41,793 nucleotides of DNA from Burkholderiaceae bacterium. GTDB lineage: Bacteria > Pseudomonadota > Gammaproteobacteria > Burkholderiales > Burkholderiaceae_B. The first letter of the stretch is position 1. Every line of letters starts with the position of its first letter. Of the stretch, positions 1 through 8,552 are shown piece by piece. The notes beneath the pieces were generated by a model that worked only from the letters and a program-made list of their open reading frames with translations, was not told the DNA's origin and ran no database searches. A program made the translations under genes and the position numbers. The stretch covers positions 1-41,793 of the forward strand of contig JAFMCG010000007.1 in assembly GCA_017857895.1 (NCBI GenBank), read 5' to 3'.

Positions 1-1
1 G

Positions 2-277
2 AAGCTGCAAATCGATCAAGCCAACGCTGATAAGCAAATTGCGCAAGCCAAGGCAGAAGAAAGACGCGCCATGGCTGTTGCCAAAGAGCAGGAGATGCGC
101 GCCAAAGTGGTCGAGGCAGAGGCAGAAGTGCCTCTGGCCATGGCTGAGGCTTTCCGCAGCGGTCAACTCGGTATCATGGATTACTACCGCATGCAGAACC
201 TGCAAGCCGATACCGAGATGCGTCAGGACATTGCCGGCGAGCCCTCTGATGGTTCGATCCGTTCGCAAAAACTTTAA
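2..277 (+). CDS. floA: Flotillin-like protein FloA, 3' end only (copy 1)
   Basis: The reading frame is open from base 2 and ends with TAA at 275-277, so this is the last 91 codons of a gene that begins upstream of the window. The visible part is the Ala/Glu-rich coiled region of a flotillin-like (SPFH/PHB) protein, with motifs [20 protein letters not shown] and [17 protein letters not shown], followed by the family's usual ending with [15 protein letters not shown]. Flotillins of this group form membrane-anchored oligomers that organise bacterial membrane microdomains. The same coiled segment recurs in the complete second copy at 1938-2837, so the window holds two paralogs. The C-terminus here is the normal one, unlike copy 2. 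Family assignment is firm; the N-terminal half cannot be judged. Confidence 0.88.
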   Translation, partial: KLQIDQANADKQIAQAKAEERRAMAVAKEQEMRAKVVEAEAEVPLAMAEAFRSGQLGIMDYYRMQNLQADTEMRQDIAGEPSDGSIRSQKL

Positions 278-289
278 TTGGCGAGCGAT

Positions 290-865
290 ATGGCACAGAA
301 TAAACGTGGCGTGAAGCGCAAAGGGTTTAACCCCGCTTCAATTTTTTTAATACTAGCGGTGGTCACTTATTTTGTTGGCCTGCCCTTTCCCGTCACGGTT
401 TTTTTGGGCTTTATCGCCTTCATCCTGTTTCGCGCGCAAAGAGATGGCAAATCGCTAAAAGACTTGCCAATCCCACCGCCAGCCAATGAATCGTCGGCCG
501 AGAACCAAGACAGCGATCTGTCGACTGACTTTGGGCGCCAATCTTCACAAGACATTCAAGACTGGTTAAAGCAACACGCACCCTCAGAATTCGAACAGGC
601 GCCAACGCCGCGGGCTCACGAGCCAGCCCTACAACCTGAGCCAACGCGTCAGAGCGCGACCAATGCCAATCCCTCGCCATATCGTCTAAACACATCGAAC
701 CCGCGGAACTTGGCATTGCTGCTAAGAAATAAGCAAGGCCTTCGTCAAGCCATTGTTGCGATGGCTGTTCTAGGCCCACCACGGGCTTTAAATGCTTACG
801 TTGCTGATCCCATGCAAGGTGCCACGCTCGATGCGACACCGAAAAGCGTCAAACCCAGCAACTAA
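290..865 (+). CDS. Hypothetical membrane-anchored protein downstream of floA
   Basis: About 191 residues from the ATG at 290; an in-frame TTG at 278, directly after the floA stop, would add four residues. I prefer the ATG, but neither start has a convincing ribosome site. A basic N-terminus is followed by two short hydrophobic stretches around residues 14-45 that may form a hairpin in the membrane. A Pro/Gln/Ser/Asp-rich, probably disordered linker follows. Near residues 135-165 comes a compact block with LRQAIVAMAVLGPPRAL. That block looks like a short conserved helical motif and may be the functional part. Tight spacing to floA suggests cotranscription and a role with flotillin, which is inference. 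The gene ends tail-to-tail with the minus-strand crotonase, the stop codons overlapping at 862-865. I do not recognise a named family. Confidence 0.7.
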   Translation: MAQNKRGVKRKGFNPASIFLILAVVTYFVGLPFPVTVFLGFIAFILFRAQRDGKSLKDLPIPPPANESSAENQDSDLSTDFGRQSSQDIQDWLKQHAPSEFEQAPTPRAHEPALQPEPTRQSATNANPSPYRLNTSNPRNLALLLRNKQGLRQAIVAMAVLGPPRALNAYVADPMQGATLDATPKSVKPSN

Positions 866-1692
866 GCCTTGGGTGTATACCAAGCTGGCGCACGCTTTTG
901 CATGAAAGATTGCGTGCCCTCAGCGGCCTCGGCCGACTGTCTGGTACGGGCATGCCGACCAACCAAATCTTCAAACAACACGTCTTCAAGCAGCGCATCG
1001 GCCAACGACAGTGTTAATCGTTTTGTGTCTGCCGTGGCATGAGGAGCACTCTTCAATAACGATTCAACGATAGCAAAAGTCGTTTCCTCAAGCGCCTCTA
1101 ATGCGCAGACTTCATGCACAAAACCGATCTGCTGCGCACGCTCAGCATTGATGCGTTCGCACGTTAAGGCATAGCGACGCACGTTACGCAATCCAATGGC
1201 TTGGATCAATTGTGGAAACACAATCCCAGCCACCAAGCCCCAGCGCGCCTCGGTGATGGCAAACATGGCGTTATCGGCAGCGACCACAACATCGCAAGCC
1301 GCTGCAATACCGGTGCCACCCCCAAAGCAGCCGCCTTGAATCATGGCAACCGTTGGCACGGGCAATTCATTCAAACGGCGCACAGCATGCCCAGTGGCCC
1401 GCGAAGCGGCCACGTTTTGCTCCGGCCCAAGCTTGCCTTGCTCATTGATCCAGGCCAAATCAGCGCCGGCCTGAAAATGCGCCCCATTGCCCTTTAAAAC
1501 CACCACTCGTAATCCAGTCTGTTGACCGAGTTGATCCATGGCCTCGTGCAGTCCGGCAATCATGTCACCGTTATAGGCGTTATTGACCTGCGGCCGGTTC
1601 AGGGTTACAAGCCCTACCCCACGGTTATCCATGGCACAAAGGACCGTGCCATTACCCACAGACAGTTGTTTGAGTTCGCTGATTTGAGACAT
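862..1692 (-). CDS. Enoyl-CoA hydratase/isomerase (crotonase family)
   Basis: A 276-residue crotonase-fold protein. I place the start at the ATG at 1692 because GGAG lies ten bases upstream; the frame stays open 20 codons further but without a ribosome site. Crotonase landmarks are clear: LVTLNRPQVNNAYN near the N-terminus, the oxyanion-hole segment HFQAGADLAWI, the second oxyanion loop GGCFGGGTGIAAACD, and the active-site strand FAITEARWGLV with a glutamate. The resemblance is closest to methylglutaconyl-CoA hydratase-type enzymes (LiuC/AUH) of leucine and isoprenoid catabolism, but the substrate cannot be fixed by eye. It stands alone on the minus strand between two plus-strand flotillin genes, so there is no operon context to help. 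Confidence 0.9.
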   Translation of the reverse strand: MSQISELKQLSVGNGTVLCAMDNRGVGLVTLNRPQVNNAYNGDMIAGLHEAMDQLGQQTGLRVVVLKGNGAHFQAGADLAWINEQGKLGPEQNVAASRATGHAVRRLNELPVPTVAMIQGGCFGGGTGIAAACDVVVAADNAMFAITEARWGLVAGIVFPQLIQAIGLRNVRRYALTCERINAERAQQIGFVHEVCALEALEETTFAIVESLLKSAPHATADTKRLTLSLADALLEDVLFEDLVGRHARTRQSAEAAEGTQSFMQKRAPAWYTPKA

Positions 1693-1937
1693 TTCGATGG
1701 TGCTCCAAGTTGAATCCAAGCCTATTGTCGCCAACAGAACATGACTGATCAAGCGCTGTTCTGAAATTCAATGCCAAAGGTCACCCTGACACACGGCGAA
1801 ACCACCCTCAAAGCCGCAATGTCAGGTACCATTCAAGAGTCTGCTGTTGCGCGGCTTTCACTATGTTTTTAAGTCACGCTTAAGCACCAATATCACAGTG
1901 TCATGACCGATGAGATGACAACAATGATGGAGTACTT

Positions 1938-2837
1938 ATGGAAATCTTAGACCTGATCGCTGGCAGCGGTTTTCTTGGGCTAGTCGTCGTTCTGCTGTTC
2001 TTAATTTCCTTAATCGGTTACTTCGTGCCATTTCGCTTGTGGATCACAGCATGGGCATCTGGCGCTTACGTTGGTCTACTGACCCTGATCGCCATGCGAC
2101 TGCGTCGAGTGCCCCCACATAGCATCGTCAAAGCACGCATCAGCGCCGTAAAAGCCGGCTTGAGCATTCCACTCGATGAGCTTGAAAGCCACTTTTTGGC
2201 CGGTGGCAATGTGGTCGATGTGGTTAACGCCATCATTTCAGCTGACAAAGCCAACATAGAACTCACCTTCAAACGTGCGGCCGCCATCGATTTGGCCGGC
2301 CGTAATGTGTTGGATGCCGTTCAAATGTCGGTATTGCCCAAGGTCATCCAAACGCCTCGTAATGCCGCTGTGGCTCAAGACGGTATTCAACTGATCAGCG
2401 TGGCACGCATCACGGTTCGTACCAACTTGGATCGCCTCGTGGGCGGTGCCGGTGAAGAAACGATCTTGGCTCGTGTGGGCGAAGGCATGGTGAGTGCCAT
2501 TGGTTCAGCAACCAATCACAAAGATGTGCTTGAGCGTCCAGACAGTATTTCAAAGAAAATTTTGTCCAACGGCCTCGATGCTGGCACCGCCTATGAAATC
2601 CTGTCGATTGATATTGCTGATATCGATGTGGGTAAAAACATTGGTGCTGCCTTGCAAATCGAGCAAGCCAACGCTGACAAACAAATTGCCCAAGCGAAGG
2701 CTGAAGAACGACGCGCAATGGCGGTGGCGCTTGAGCAAGAAATGCGTGCCCGAGTGGTCGAGGCCGAAGCAGAAGTGCCTCGTGCGATGGCCGATGCCTT
2801 TCGTGCTGGCCGAATCCTAAGCGCACAAGCGAGCTAA
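1938..2837 (+). CDS. floA: Flotillin-like protein FloA (copy 2), C-terminally shortened
   Basis: A 299-residue flotillin-like protein with GGAG six bases before its ATG. Residues about 8-30 and 36-52 are hydrophobic and should form the membrane hairpin. The PHB/SPFH domain follows (about 60-200, including [16 protein letters not shown] and [20 protein letters not shown]). Then comes an Ala/Glu-rich coiled region from about 235 with [20 protein letters not shown]. It runs parallel to copy 1 through [17 protein letters not shown] and then ends abruptly as RILSAQAS, lacking the [11 protein letters not shown] tail. No single-base frameshift restores that tail. FloA proteins are usually about 330 residues, so roughly 25-30 are missing. 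The stop lies two bases before the next start, so the end may have been set by a fusion or deletion junction. Role inferred: membrane microdomain scaffold, possibly hetero-oligomeric with copy 1. Confidence 0.92.
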   Translation: MEILDLIAGSGFLGLVVVLLFLISLIGYFVPFRLWITAWASGAYVGLLTLIAMRLRRVPPHSIVKARISAVKAGLSIPLDELESHFLAGGNVVDVVNAIISADKANIELTFKRAAAIDLAGRNVLDAVQMSVLPKVIQTPRNAAVAQDGIQLISVARITVRTNLDRLVGGAGEETILARVGEGMVSAIGSATNHKDVLERPDSISKKILSNGLDAGTAYEILSIDIADIDVGKNIGAALQIEQANADKQIAQAKAEERRAMAVALEQEMRARVVEAEAEVPRAMADAFRAGRILSAQAS

Positions 2838-2839
2838 AC

Positions 2840-3838
2840 ATGACGACCCGCCAGCAAATATTGCTAAAAACCCGACCCGAAGGCTGGGTTGGGCCAGAGC
2901 ACTTCGAGTTGCGCGAATCAGTCATACCCTCAGCGCAAGACGGTGAAGTTCTCATCCGCAACCACTGGCTATCGCTGGACCCTTACATGCGTAGCCGCAT
3001 TGCCCCAGAAAAATCCTACGCTCAAGGCGTTGAACCAGGCCAGTTAATGGTCGGGGCAACTGTGGGTGAAGTACTCGAGAGCCATAGCGACACGCTAGCG
3101 GTCGGCGATTGGGTCTTGTCAGCAGGCGGCTGGCAGACCCACGCCACCATGCCAGCCAAGCAAGTCTTGAAGCTTGACACCGATGGTGTGCCTGCGAGTG
3201 CTTATCTTGGTGTCATCGGCATGCCTGGCATCACCGCATGGACAGGTTTAATGACCATTTGCGAACCAAAAGCTGGCGAAACTGTTGTGGTCGACGCCGC
3301 TTCAGGAGCCGTTGGATCCGTGGTCGGGCAACTGGCCAAGGGTGAAGGTTGCCGCGTGGTCGGTATTGCGGGCGGTGCCGCCAAGTGCGACTACGTCGTC
3401 AACACCCTGGGCTTTGATGCTTGCATTGATCACCGCGCCGAAAACTTCAAACAACAACTGGCCCAAGCCGTGCCGCAAGGCATTGACTGCCTCTTTGAGA
3501 ACGTCGGTGGCGAGATTTTTGAAGCGCTGCTGACGCACATGAATCCGTTTTCTCGCATCGCGCTTTGTGGGATGGTTTCAGAATTCAATCGCGCACCCTA
3601 TGGTCACCACACCATCCGCTCGATACTGATTAATCGAATCAAACTGCAGGGCTTTATCGTCTCTGACAAACCCCAAACGTGGCCCGCCATACGCGAACAA
3701 CTGCGTGCTAGGGTCTTGGGTGGTCAGTTACAGTTTCGCGAATCAATCGCACACGGACTCGAAAATGCGCCTGCCGCCTTTGTCGGTATGCTCAAGGGTG
3801 AAAACTTTGGCAAGCAGCTCGTTAAATTAACACCCTAG
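2840..3838 (+). CDS. NADP-dependent medium-chain oxidoreductase (CurA/PTGR-like)
   Basis: A 332-residue zinc-independent member of the medium-chain dehydrogenase/reductase superfamily, in the branch containing E. coli CurA and the leukotriene B4 dehydrogenase/prostaglandin reductases. The N-terminal GroES-like part carries the family phrase HWLSLDPYMRSRI. The Rossmann part carries the dinucleotide motif DAASGAVGSVVGQLAKGEG and FENVGGEIFEALL. No zinc-ligand cysteine/histidine pattern is present. Such enzymes reduce the carbon-carbon double bond of alpha,beta-unsaturated ketones or aldehydes with NADPH in the cytoplasm. The start is two bases after the shortened flotillin stop, so it is probably translated from the same message. 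The natural substrate is unknown. Confidence 0.92.
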   Translation: MTTRQQILLKTRPEGWVGPEHFELRESVIPSAQDGEVLIRNHWLSLDPYMRSRIAPEKSYAQGVEPGQLMVGATVGEVLESHSDTLAVGDWVLSAGGWQTHATMPAKQVLKLDTDGVPASAYLGVIGMPGITAWTGLMTICEPKAGETVVVDAASGAVGSVVGQLAKGEGCRVVGIAGGAAKCDYVVNTLGFDACIDHRAENFKQQLAQAVPQGIDCLFENVGGEIFEALLTHMNPFSRIALCGMVSEFNRAPYGHHTIRSILINRIKLQGFIVSDKPQTWPAIREQLRARVLGGQLQFRESIAHGLENAPAAFVGMLKGENFGKQLVKLTP

Positions 3839-3896
3839 TTCGCTGTCAGATCACCTTGGTGGGTGTAATCCCTAGGCATAAACACGCTGTTATGGA

Positions 3897-3925
3897 TTGA
3901 AGATTCCATCGTTCTCCTCTAGCAT
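3897..3925 (+). promoter_or_regulatory. Candidate sigma-70 promoter for the cox operon
   Basis: TTGAAG at 3897-3902 and TAGCAT at 3920-3925 are separated by 17 bases, each matching four of six consensus positions. They lie about 45 bases before the coxS start in the 131-base gap after the reductase gene. This is a weak match, recorded because the spacing is ideal and the gap is where a promoter must lie if the cox genes form a separate unit. Confidence 0.3.
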
Positions 3926-3969
3926 GACCTAAAAGAATTCTAAGTCAGGCAGTTCAAGAGGAGACAAGC

Positions 3970-4437
3970 ATGAAAACCGAAGTCACGGTCAACGGTAAAA
4001 CGCGAACCATTGAAGCGGCACCCAATACCTTACTCGTTCAGGCCATCAGAGAGCATCTGCATTTAACCGGCACCCATGTGGGTTGCGACACGGCTCAGTG
4101 TGGCGCTTGCACTGTGCTGGTCAATGGTGATGCGATCAAGTCCTGCAATGTGCTGTTGGCCCAAGTAGCTGGCGCTACCATCACCACCATCGAAGGTTTG
4201 CAAACCGAGGACGGCACCATGCACCCCATGCAAGAGGCCTTCAAAAACTGCCACGGCTTGCAGTGCGGGTTTTGTACCACAGGCATGGTGATGAGTGCGG
4301 TTGATCTCTGTAACAAGCATCCAGAGGCGAGCGAACAAGAAATTCGTGAGCTTCTTGAAGGTAATCTGTGCCGCTGCACCGGCTACCAAAACATCATCAA
4401 GGCCGTCCAACAGGGCGCCGCCCAAATGAAAGCCTGA
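3970..4437 (+). CDS. coxS: Molybdenum hydroxylase small subunit, [2Fe-2S] (CoxS type)
   Basis: A 155-residue iron-sulfur subunit of the xanthine oxidase/CO dehydrogenase superfamily, preceded by the strong ribosome site AGAGGAG. The N-terminal ferredoxin-like domain has cluster ligands C39, C44, C47 and C59. The C-terminal four-helix domain has C99 and C102 (CGFC) and C134 and C136 (LCRCTGY). Together these hold the two [2Fe-2S] clusters that pass electrons from the molybdenum site to FAD. It is the first gene of a coxS-L-M-D-E-G operon, 19 bases before coxL. The S-L-M order is typical of form II CO-dehydrogenase-like operons, whereas form I operons usually run M-S-L. Length is normal for the family. 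Confidence 0.95.
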   Translation: MKTEVTVNGKTRTIEAAPNTLLVQAIREHLHLTGTHVGCDTAQCGACTVLVNGDAIKSCNVLLAQVAGATITTIEGLQTEDGTMHPMQEAFKNCHGLQCGFCTTGMVMSAVDLCNKHPEASEQEIRELLEGNLCRCTGYQNIIKAVQQGAAQMKA

Positions 4438-4456
4438 ACCAAACAAGGAGTCAGTC

Positions 4457-6838
4457 ATGGGATCAAATGATTTTGCAAATCTGCCACACATCGGCGAATC
4501 GGTTTTACGCAAGGAAGACGTTCGCTTTTTAACCGGTGCCGGACAATATACCGACGACATACAGCTGAACAATTTGGTGCACGCGTTTTTTGTGCGTTCA
4601 CCACACGCTCACGCCATCATCAAGTCGATTGATAAAACCGCGGCACTCGCCGCACCGGGCGTCATCAAGATCTATGACGGTCATGATGTGGCTGAAGACA
4701 AGATCGGCGGTTTGCCCTGCGGTTGGTTAATCACGGGCACCGACGGTGAGCCCATGAAAGAGCCACCGCACCCGATTTTGGCCAATGGCAAAGTGCGCTA
4801 TGTCGGCGATCATGTCGCCATGGTCATTGCTGAAACGCTTGAGCAGGCGCGCGATGCCGCTGAATTGGTGGCCGTCGATTACGACGTGCTATCGGCCACG
4901 GCCGATGTTCGTGATGCCAAAGTCAGCGGCGCGCCAACCATCCATGACGAAGCGCCTGACAATCATTGCTACAACTGGTCTATCGGCGATAAAGCACAAG
5001 TGGATGCCGCTTTTGAGAAAGCCGCACACATCACCAAAATCGATCTGGTGAATAACCGCTTGGTGCCCAACGCCATGGAACCACGGGCAGCCATTGGTTG
5101 CTACAACCGCGCAAGCGATGAATACACGCTCTACGTGGCCAATCAAAACCCGCACGTTGAACGCCTGCTTTTAACGGCCTTTGTGATGGGTTTGCCTGAA
5201 CACAAGGTGCGTGTGATTGCACCCGATGTGGGCGGTGGTTTTGGCTCCAAAATCTACCTCTACGCTGAAGACGTTTGTGTCACTTGGGCCGCCAAAAAAC
5301 TGAATCGCACCATCAAATGGACGGCCGACCGATCTGAAGCCTTCTTGTCAGACGCCCATGGTCGCGACCACGTCACACATGCCGAAATGGCCATGGATCA
5401 GAACGGCAAGTTTTTGGCGTTTCGGGTTCACACTGACGCCAATCTTGGGGCGTACCTATCTACGTTTTCAACAGCCATCCCAACGATTCTTTACGCCACG
5501 CTTTTGGCTGGGCAGTACACAACACCCCAGGTTTATGTTGAGGTTGACGCTTGGTTCACCAACACCGCACCGGTTGATGCCTACCGAGGCGCGGGTCGTC
5601 CTGAGGCCACCTACCTGCTCGAACGCATCGTTAGTCGCTGCGGTTGGGAGCTTGGGCTAAGCCAAGACGAGATTCGTCGCCGTAACTTCATCACTGAGTT
5701 CCCTTACCAGACGCCTGTGGCTTTGCAATACGACACGGGTGACTTTCCCCAGTGCTTGGACAAGTCCATGGCCTTGGCTGATGTCGCCGGTTTCGCCGCT
5801 AGGCGCAAAGCCAGCGAAGCGAAAGGCATGTTGCGCGGCATGGGATACTCGAGCTATATCGAAGCCTGTGGCTTGGCACCGAGCAATATTGCCGGTGCGC
5901 TTGGCGCACGTGCTGGACTGTTTGAGTGCGGTGAGGTGCGGGTTCACCCCACAGGCAGCGTCACCGTCTTTACTGGCTCACACAGCCACGGTCAAGGACA
6001 CGAAACCACGTTTGCACAAGTGGTTGCGGCACGCTTAGGCATTCCTGTTGAGAACGTCGATATTGTTCATGGTGACACCGGCCGGGTGCCATTTGGAATG
6101 GGCACGTACGGATCGCGCTCAATCTCAGTGGGGGGCTCGGCCATCATGCGTGCGATCGACAAGATTGAGGCGAAAGCCAAAAAGATTGCGGCCCATTTAC
6201 TTGAAGCCAGCGACACTGACATTGACTTTGCCAATGGTGAATTTACTGTCAAGGGCACCGACAAGAGCATCCCTTTTGCGCAAATCGCACTCACCGCTTA
6301 TGTGCCACACAACTACCCGCTCGAGACCCTTGAACCGGGTTTGAATGAAACCGCTTTTTATGACCCGACCAACTTTACATTTCCAGCGGGCACTCACATC
6401 TGTGAAGTGGAGATCAACCCTGAAACCGGTGAGACCCGGGTCGACCGGTTCTGTGCGGTGGACGACTTTGGCACTATCATCAATCCCATGATTGTCGAAG
6501 GCCAGGTGCACGGCGGCTTGGCCCAGGGTATTGGTCAGGCATTATTGGAGAACTGCGTCTACGATCGTGAGACGGCGCAATTGATAACCGGTTCTTTCAT
6601 GGACTACACCATGCCGCGTGCCGATGATTTTCCTGAATTCAAAATCGGGCATGTCTGCACCCCCTGCACCACTAACCCATTGGGCACCAAAGGCTGCGGT
6701 GAAGCCGGTGCCATTGGCTCGCCACCAGCGGTGATCAATGCCGTGCTCGATGCCCTCGCGCCTTTGGGCGTTAAAGACATTGACATGCCAGCGACACCAC
6801 TGCGCGTTTGGCAGGCCATTCAGTCGGCTAAGGCATAA
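4457..6838 (+). CDS. coxL: Molybdopterin-binding large subunit, form II CO dehydrogenase-like (CoxL)
   Basis: A 793-residue catalytic subunit that binds molybdenum-molybdopterin cytosine dinucleotide. The N-terminal a/b hammerhead domain is followed by the cofactor-binding halves. GGGFGSK lies at 259-265, the active-site loop AYRGAGR at 375-381, and the conserved catalytic glutamate is E749 in [14 protein letters not shown]. In true (form I) CO dehydrogenase the loop is AYxCSFR, whose cysteine bridges copper to molybdenum; here that cysteine is absent. AYRGAGR is the form II signature. Form II proteins are often annotated as aerobic CO dehydrogenase, but their physiological substrate is poorly established and may be another aldehyde, purine or small heterocycle. 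Cytoplasmic, working with CoxS and CoxM. Superfamily is certain; substrate is open. Confidence 0.95.
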   Translation: MGSNDFANLPHIGESVLRKEDVRFLTGAGQYTDDIQLNNLVHAFFVRSPHAHAIIKSIDKTAALAAPGVIKIYDGHDVAEDKIGGLPCGWLITGTDGEPMKEPPHPILANGKVRYVGDHVAMVIAETLEQARDAAELVAVDYDVLSATADVRDAKVSGAPTIHDEAPDNHCYNWSIGDKAQVDAAFEKAAHITKIDLVNNRLVPNAMEPRAAIGCYNRASDEYTLYVANQNPHVERLLLTAFVMGLPEHKVRVIAPDVGGGFGSKIYLYAEDVCVTWAAKKLNRTIKWTADRSEAFLSDAHGRDHVTHAEMAMDQNGKFLAFRVHTDANLGAYLSTFSTAIPTILYATLLAGQYTTPQVYVEVDAWFTNTAPVDAYRGAGRPEATYLLERIVSRCGWELGLSQDEIRRRNFITEFPYQTPVALQYDTGDFPQCLDKSMALADVAGFAARRKASEAKGMLRGMGYSSYIEACGLAPSNIAGALGARAGLFECGEVRVHPTGSVTVFTGSHSHGQGHETTFAQVVAARLGIPVENVDIVHGDTGRVPFGMGTYGSRSISVGGSAIMRAIDKIEAKAKKIAAHLLEASDTDIDFANGEFTVKGTDKSIPFAQIALTAYVPHNYPLETLEPGLNETAFYDPTNFTFPAGTHICEVEINPETGETRVDRFCAVDDFGTIINPMIVEGQVHGGLAQGIGQALLENCVYDRETAQLITGSFMDYTMPRADDFPEFKIGHVCTPCTTNPLGTKGCGEAGAIGSPPAVINAVLDALAPLGVKDIDMPATPLRVWQAIQSAKA

Positions 6839-6852
6839 CAGGAGAACAACAC

Positions 6853-7653
6853 ATGTATCAATTTGAATATGCTCGCGCTGAGTCGGTCGATCAAGCGGCC
6901 GCTAGAGTCGCAGACGGTGCACAATTGCTTGCGGGTGGCCAAACCTTGCTGGCTTCAATGAAGCAACGCTTGACCCAACCGGAAACCCTGATTGATCTCG
7001 GTGCGCTTTCGAGCCTGGCTGGGATATGTGAAGATGGTGATGGATTGATCATCGGCGCCATGACCCGCCATCAGGAAGTGGCTACCAACGCACTGGTGAC
7101 TCAAAAACTTCCCGGTCTGGCCCATTTGGCTGGTGGCATTGGAGACAAGCAGGTGCGTGCCATGGGTACGATCGGTGGTTCTGTGGCCAACAATGACCCA
7201 GCCGCTTGCTATCCAAGTGGGGTTTTGGCCTTGAATGCGACCATCAAAACCAATCGCCGTGAAATCGCTGCTGACGACTTTTTTCAAGGGCTGTATGCCA
7301 CCGCACTGGAGCCCGATGAAATCATCACGGCCATTCGCTTTCCGATGACCAAACGGTCTGCCTATGCCAAGTTCAAACAACCCGCCTCGCGTTATGCCTT
7401 GGTAGGGGTGTTTGTGGCCCAAACGTCATCAGGCGTTCGAGTTGCCATCACCGGCGCTGGCAATGGCGTGTTCCGTCATGAAGGGCTCGAATCTGCCCTA
7501 AATGCTGATTTCAGCCCTGCGGCCATCAAGTCTGTGGTGGTCGATGACAGTGAGCTCAGCGGCGATCTTCATGCGAGTGCGGCCTACCGTGCTCACTTGA
7601 TCAAAATTCAAACCCAAAAAGCGGTCACCACCGCTTTGGGTCAGGGGGGCTGA
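6853..7653 (+). CDS. coxM: FAD-binding medium subunit (CoxM type)
   Basis: A 266-residue FAD subunit of the molybdenum hydroxylase, with ribosome site AGGAG before its ATG. The two flavin-binding motifs of the CO dehydrogenase medium subunit are present: AGGQT at residues 27-31 and TIGGSVANNDPA starting at 106. The C-terminal domain (KFKQPASRYALVGV onward) is typical. It accepts electrons from the CoxS iron-sulfur clusters and passes them to a quinone or another acceptor. The length of about 266 is slightly shorter than the usual 280-290. The stop codon is immediately followed by the next start, so coxM and coxD are probably translationally coupled. Confidence 0.94.
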   Translation: MYQFEYARAESVDQAAARVADGAQLLAGGQTLLASMKQRLTQPETLIDLGALSSLAGICEDGDGLIIGAMTRHQEVATNALVTQKLPGLAHLAGGIGDKQVRAMGTIGGSVANNDPAACYPSGVLALNATIKTNRREIAADDFFQGLYATALEPDEIITAIRFPMTKRSAYAKFKQPASRYALVGVFVAQTSSGVRVAITGAGNGVFRHEGLESALNADFSPAAIKSVVVDDSELSGDLHASAAYRAHLIKIQTQKAVTTALGQGG

Positions 7654-8550
7654 TTGTCGCAGCAAGGCGTAACTCAGACGGTCAGTGACGTTATTTCCTC
7701 TTTAGAGGCGGTCGGGTATCTGCCTGACCGCGCCTTGGCCACCTCGGTGCACCTGGCCATTTGCCTCGGGCGTCCTCTGTTGCTTGAGGGCGATCCTGGT
7801 GTCGGTAAAACCGAGTTGGCTAAAGCATTGGCACTGATGACTGGACGCCATCTTATCCGCCTGCAATGCTATGACGGCCTAGAGCAGCGTGATGCCCTCT
7901 ATGAATGGAACCATGCCGCCCAATTGATACACCTGCGTGCAGCACAAGCGCTGCGAACGCCCGAAGAAATCGAACGCGAGGTCTACCAACCCCACTACCT
8001 CATCAAACGACCCCTGCTGCAAGCGCTGCACACACCTGTGCCTGGTGCCGTATTACTGATTGATGAGGTTGACCGCGCTGACGAACCGTTTGAGGCATTC
8101 CTGTTGGAATATTTGGGCGAATATCAGGTCACTATTCCTGAGTTGGGCACCATCAAGGCAGAAACCCCACCCTTGACGATTCTCACCAGTAACCGCACCC
8201 GTGATTTGAACGACGCGGTCAAACGCAGATGTCTGTACCACTGGGTGCAATACCCAGACCGAGACCGAGAACTTGCTATCGTTCGGCAACAAGTACCCAA
8301 CATTTCCGAGAAACTGAGTGAGCAAATCACCGAATTTATCCAACGATTGCGTCACCCACCTTTTCAAGACGCTTTTAGCCGAGCGCCTGGCATCGCTGAA
8401 AGTGTTGAGTGGGCCAAAGCGTTGGTGGCATTGAACACGCTCTCGCTTGATCCAGAAGTCATCGAAGGGACTGCTGGTGTGCTTTTTAAACAGCGCGATG
8501 ACGTCGCGGCACTCACACCGCTTCTGACGGACCTATTGGCGACAGGTTAG
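7654..8550 (+). CDS. coxD: AAA+ ATPase of the MoxR/CoxD family
   Basis: A 298-residue MoxR-type AAA+ ATPase. Walker A is GDPGVGKT at residues 46-53 and Walker B is LLIDEVD with D137 and E138; TSNRTRDL forms sensor 1. I use the TTG at 7654, directly abutting the coxM stop, with the G-run just upstream as ribosome site. No nearer ATG precedes the conserved part. CoxD in characterised CO oxidisers is needed to mature the bimetallic active site after protein assembly, probably as an unfolding chaperone working with the VWA protein CoxE, encoded next. Here the large subunit lacks the copper-binding cysteine, so CoxD probably assists cofactor insertion or sulfuration rather than copper loading; that last point is inference. 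Confidence 0.92.
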   Translation: MSQQGVTQTVSDVISSLEAVGYLPDRALATSVHLAICLGRPLLLEGDPGVGKTELAKALALMTGRHLIRLQCYDGLEQRDALYEWNHAAQLIHLRAAQALRTPEEIEREVYQPHYLIKRPLLQALHTPVPGAVLLIDEVDRADEPFEAFLLEYLGEYQVTIPELGTIKAETPPLTILTSNRTRDLNDAVKRRCLYHWVQYPDRDRELAIVRQQVPNISEKLSEQITEFIQRLRHPPFQDAFSRAPGIAESVEWAKALVALNTLSLDPEVIEGTAGVLFKQRDDVAALTPLLTDLLATG

Positions 8551-8552
8551 AA

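Noticed and set aside
420-839. Minus-strand open frame of 139 codons opposite the floA-linked gene
   Set aside because: It is fully antisense to a better-supported gene, has no family features or ribosome site, and follows from codon bias.
1810-1858. AAAGCCGC/GCGGCTTT inverted repeat upstream of the second flotillin
   Set aside because: The arms are only eight bases and 33 bases apart with nothing else supporting a structure; chance is likely.
2410-2961. Minus-strand open frame of 183 codons across the flotillin/reductase junction
   Set aside because: Its translation is rich in His, Arg and Pro with no recognisable domain, and it overlaps two clear plus-strand genes.
4457-6838. Form I (true, copper-containing) CO dehydrogenase
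   Set aside because: The active-site loop reads AYRGAGR, with no cysteine for copper, and gene order is S-L-M.
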